From CAYPYS01 sp964445715 (GTDB lineage: Bacteria; Omnitrophota; Gorgyraeia; Gorgyraeales; Gorgyraeaceae): 15,726 nt of DNA. The notes under the pieces are model-generated. The model was not told the origin of the DNA. It searched no databases and worked only from the letters and a program-made list of their open reading frames with translations. The translations under genes and the position numbers were made by a program. The stretch is taken from NCBI GenBank assembly GCA_964445715.1, contig CAYULJ010000029.1:1-15726 (forward strand), in the 5' to 3' direction. Positions 13,558 to 15,726 of the stretch are shown here, piece by piece; the stretch's first letter is position 1; the number at the start of each line of letters is the position of its first letter.

Positions 13558-15255
13558 ATGGCCATTAAAAAGTCTATACTTTTAGGCGAGATATTGGTGC
13601 AGAAGGGCCTGATTTCTCCTGACCAGCTGCAAGCTGGCTTAAGGGAGCACAAGAAGTCAGGAGAGTTTCTTGGCGCCATGCTGGTAAGACTTGGATTTAT
13701 TAAGGAAGATGAACTCTATCCTGTCCTTTCGCAGCAACTCAACATCCCTTATATTAAAATAAAAGAACTAAAGATCGATTCAAAGGTAATCGAGAAGGTG
13801 CCTGCGAAATTCGCCTGCCATTATAAGCTCATGCCGATAAAATTCGAGAAAGACAAATTGACTGTCGCAATAGAGGATCCTTTTGACGTGAGGACGCTGG
13901 ATGATCTGAAGCTGCTTTTAGACTGTGATGTCTCTGGGGTTTTGGCGAGTGATGTAGATATAAATAAGGCCATAAGGAAATACTATGGTATAGGCGCAGA
14001 GACGATAGAGGCGATAATAGATACAAGCACTGCGCCGGAAGAGATTTTATTGTCGAGAGCAAAGACCGAGGACATCGAAGACCTGGCAGAGGACGCCTCG
14101 ATAATAAAATTTGTCAACCAGATCTTAGCACAGGGAGTTAAAGACAGGGCAACAGATATTCACATTGAACCTTATGAGGATGAACTCAAGGTTAGGTATA
14201 GGATAGATGGGATCCTGTATGATATCCCGATCCCACAGAATATAAAACATTTTCAATCCGCGATTGTCTCCAGGATAAAGATCATGGCGCATCTGGATAT
14301 CGCTGAGAGAAGACTGCCCCAGGACGGAAGGATCAAGATCAGGATGGGCGTAGAGGAGCTGGATCTCAGGATATCTATCCTCCCTACGCAATTCGGCGAA
14401 AGCGTGGACATCAGGCTTTTGAGCGGCAAGATGTTATACAGCTTGGAAAATCTTGGACTTTTATCTTCTGATCAGAATATTCTCGAGGGTCTTATACTGA
14501 AGCCGCATGGCATTATTTTTGTAACAGGACCTACTGGCAGCGGAAAGACTACCACTCTTTATTCGTGTTTATCCAAAATAAACAGTAAGAACAAGAAGAT
14601 CATAACTATAGAAGACCCTATAGAATACCAGCTAAAGGGCGTGACGCAGATACAGATCCATCCTCGGATCGGTCTGAGTTTTGCAGCTGGTTTACGCTCT
14701 ATGCTTCGTCATGATCCTGACATCATGATGGTCGGCGAGGTAAGGGATATTGAGACAGCAGAGATAACCATACGCGTTGCCTTGACAGGACATCTTGTAT
14801 TTAGCACATTGCATACAAATGATGCTGCAGGAGGAGTGACGAGACTTTTAGATATGGGCATAGAGCCGTTTCTTGCCTCAAGCTCGGTCGAGTGTTTTAT
14901 TGCACAGCGGCTTGTCAGGTTGATCTGTCCTGAGTGCAAGGTAGAAGTAAAGCCGGATGTAGCAGTATTGAAGGAGTTTGGCATAAAGGAAGAGCTAAAA
15001 AATTTAGTTGTTTACAAAGGCAAAGGCTGCGAGACTTGTAAATTTACAGGTTATAGGGGGCGGACAGGTATATATGAATTTTTGCTTATGTACGAAGGCA
15101 TTAAAGATCTGATTATCAAGCGGGCCTCGGCTGACCAAATAAAAAAGAAGGCGTTGGAGCTTGGCATGCACACCTTGCGCATGGATGGTTGGGATAAGAT
15201 AAAAAAAGGCCTTACGACGATAAATGAAGTGATAAGGGTTACCAAGGAGGATTAG
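13558..15255 (+). CDS. GspE/PilB-family secretion or pilus assembly ATPase
   Basis: This 565-residue hexameric ATPase powers pseudopilus or type IV pilus assembly from the cytoplasmic face of the inner membrane. An N-terminal MshEN-type region covers about 1-145 (LGEILVQKGLISPDQL). The core holds the Walker A GPTGSGKT (324-331), Asp box ITIEDPIEY (349-357), Walker B DPDIMMVGEVRD with E394, and His box TGHLVFSTLHTND (410-422). A tetracysteine zinc site lies at C457, C460, C491 and C494. Length and domains are standard. Sequence alone does not separate GspE from PilB, so no symbol is given. Arginine is mainly AGG (about 15) with no CGA seen, in sharp contrast to the two genes before it. There is no Shine-Dalgarno before the ATG. 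Confidence 0.93.
   Translation: MAIKKSILLGEILVQKGLISPDQLQAGLREHKKSGEFLGAMLVRLGFIKEDELYPVLSQQLNIPYIKIKELKIDSKVIEKVPAKFACHYKLMPIKFEKDKLTVAIEDPFDVRTLDDLKLLLDCDVSGVLASDVDINKAIRKYYGIGAETIEAIIDTSTAPEEILLSRAKTEDIEDLAEDASIIKFVNQILAQGVKDRATDIHIEPYEDELKVRYRIDGILYDIPIPQNIKHFQSAIVSRIKIMAHLDIAERRLPQDGRIKIRMGVEELDLRISILPTQFGESVDIRLLSGKMLYSLENLGLLSSDQNILEGLILKPHGIIFVTGPTGSGKTTTLYSCLSKINSKNKKIITIEDPIEYQLKGVTQIQIHPRIGLSFAAGLRSMLRHDPDIMMVGEVRDIETAEITIRVALTGHLVFSTLHTNDAAGGVTRLLDMGIEPFLASSSVECFIAQRLVRLICPECKVEVKPDVAVLKEFGIKEELKNLVVYKGKGCETCKFTGYRGRTGIYEFLLMYEGIKDLIIKRASADQIKKKALELGMHTLRMDGWDKIKKGLTTINEVIRVTKED
15244..15250 (+). promoter_or_regulatory. Shine-Dalgarno of gspF
   Basis: AAGGAGG, inside the last gspE codons, lies 4 nt before GTG 15255. 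It supports the GTG start that overlaps the gspE stop. Confidence 0.75.
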
Positions 15256-15726
15256 TGCCTCGATACCTTTATAAGGCAAAAAAAGGGCCGGAAGAGGTTT
15301 TAGAAGGAAGCATTGAAGCTGACTCTGAAAATGCCGCGATAAATAAATTGATGGAGTCAGGCTGTTATCCGATATCAGTCAGAGAGGAGACAGCTGTCTC
15401 TGATGAAAAATCAGAGGAGATATTTCTTTTTTCAAAACGGATAAAGACAAAAGACCTCGCAGATTTTACCCGCCAACTTTCAGAGCTTTTAGATTCAGGC
15501 CTGGCGCTTTTTGATGCATTGAATATCCTGGAAAATCAGACTGCCATCCCGCAATTAAAAGATGTTATCAGGGATGTAAAGGATCGCATAAAAGGCGGTT
15601 CGACTTTTTCAGAATCCTTAAAGTCCAAGCCTCGCATATTTTCGAATCTTTATGTAAATCTCGTAAAATCAGGAGAAGCAGGAGGCGTGCTGGGTGAGGT
15701 CTTGGCTAATATTTCTGATTTTTTAG
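15255..15726 (+). CDS. GspF/PilC-family inner membrane platform protein (5' part)
   Basis: The first 157 codons are present; the window ends inside the gene. It begins with GTG, whose first G is the last base of the gspE stop TAG, and has AAGGAGG 4 nt upstream, so the two are translationally coupled. The translation starts VPRYLYKAKKGPEEVLEGSI, the usual beta-rich N-terminus of GspF/PilC. The first T2SSF domain starts near residue 68 (DLADFTRQLSELLDSGL), and the conserved SGEAGGVLGEVL is at 139-150. GspF/PilC is the inner-membrane platform on which the GspE/PilB ATPase acts. Membrane segments lie beyond the part visible here. Confidence 0.9.
   Translation, partial: MPRYLYKAKKGPEEVLEGSIEADSENAAINKLMESGCYPISVREETAVSDEKSEEIFLFSKRIKTKDLADFTRQLSELLDSGLALFDALNILENQTAIPQLKDVIRDVKDRIKGGSTFSESLKSKPRIFSNLYVNLVKSGEAGGVLGEVLANISDFL

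Overview
The window is a compact, entirely plus-strand bacterial segment. It joins a housekeeping and fatty-acid-synthesis cluster to the start of a type II secretion / type IV pilus locus. Gene content indicates a Gram-negative-type bacterium. The GspE/GspF pair, mixed AGG/AGA arginine codons, moderate A+T richness and palindromic spacers resemble uncultured PVC-superphylum genomes such as Omnitrophota. That taxonomic guess rests on general resemblance only and is of low to moderate confidence.

Layout: (1) 48-3887: rsmD, coaD, pta, ackA, a YceD/DUF177 protein and rpmF, with short gaps or overlaps. (2) 3976-10712: plsX, fabH, fabD, a first KAS II (here fabF1), fabG, acpP and a second KAS II (here fabF2). 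These supply phosphate-acyl transfer, initiation, malonyl loading, condensation, ketoreduction and the carrier protein. The dehydratase (fabZ) and enoyl reductase are not in the window. (3) 10713-13496: a secreted CocE/NonD-type hydrolase with its own promoter-like sequence and a possible terminator, followed by an unrecognised secreted protein. Both use arginine codons differently from their neighbours and look like an insertion. (4) 13558-15726: gspE/pilB-type ATPase and the 5' part of gspF/pilC, which begins with GTG inside the gspE stop codon and runs off the window.

The most unusual feature lies in the spacers. A family of long palindromes occurs before rsmD, plsX, fabD and fabF1, with a one-arm remnant before fabG. 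Their shared right arm (consensus TGTTRAARTGTRWASTTAAG) always ends 8-20 nt before the next start codon, and before fabD and fabF1 its end merges with the Shine-Dalgarno sequence. Two complete copies keep near-perfect 20-bp arms while differing by a paired G-C to C-G change. In the rpmF-plsX spacer the interior is replaced by two tandem 19-nt units whose stems covary. In the fabF1-fabG spacer the left half is replaced by a different 38-bp perfect palindrome. A further large hairpin with a T tract separates acpP from fabF2. This may be a cis-regulatory RNA or DNA element of the fab cluster, or a dispersed palindromic repeat; genome-wide copy distribution would decide.

Every gap between genes is under 300 bases (longest about 110), and the contents of each notable gap are listed. 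No tRNA, rRNA, CRISPR array or transposase gene was seen.
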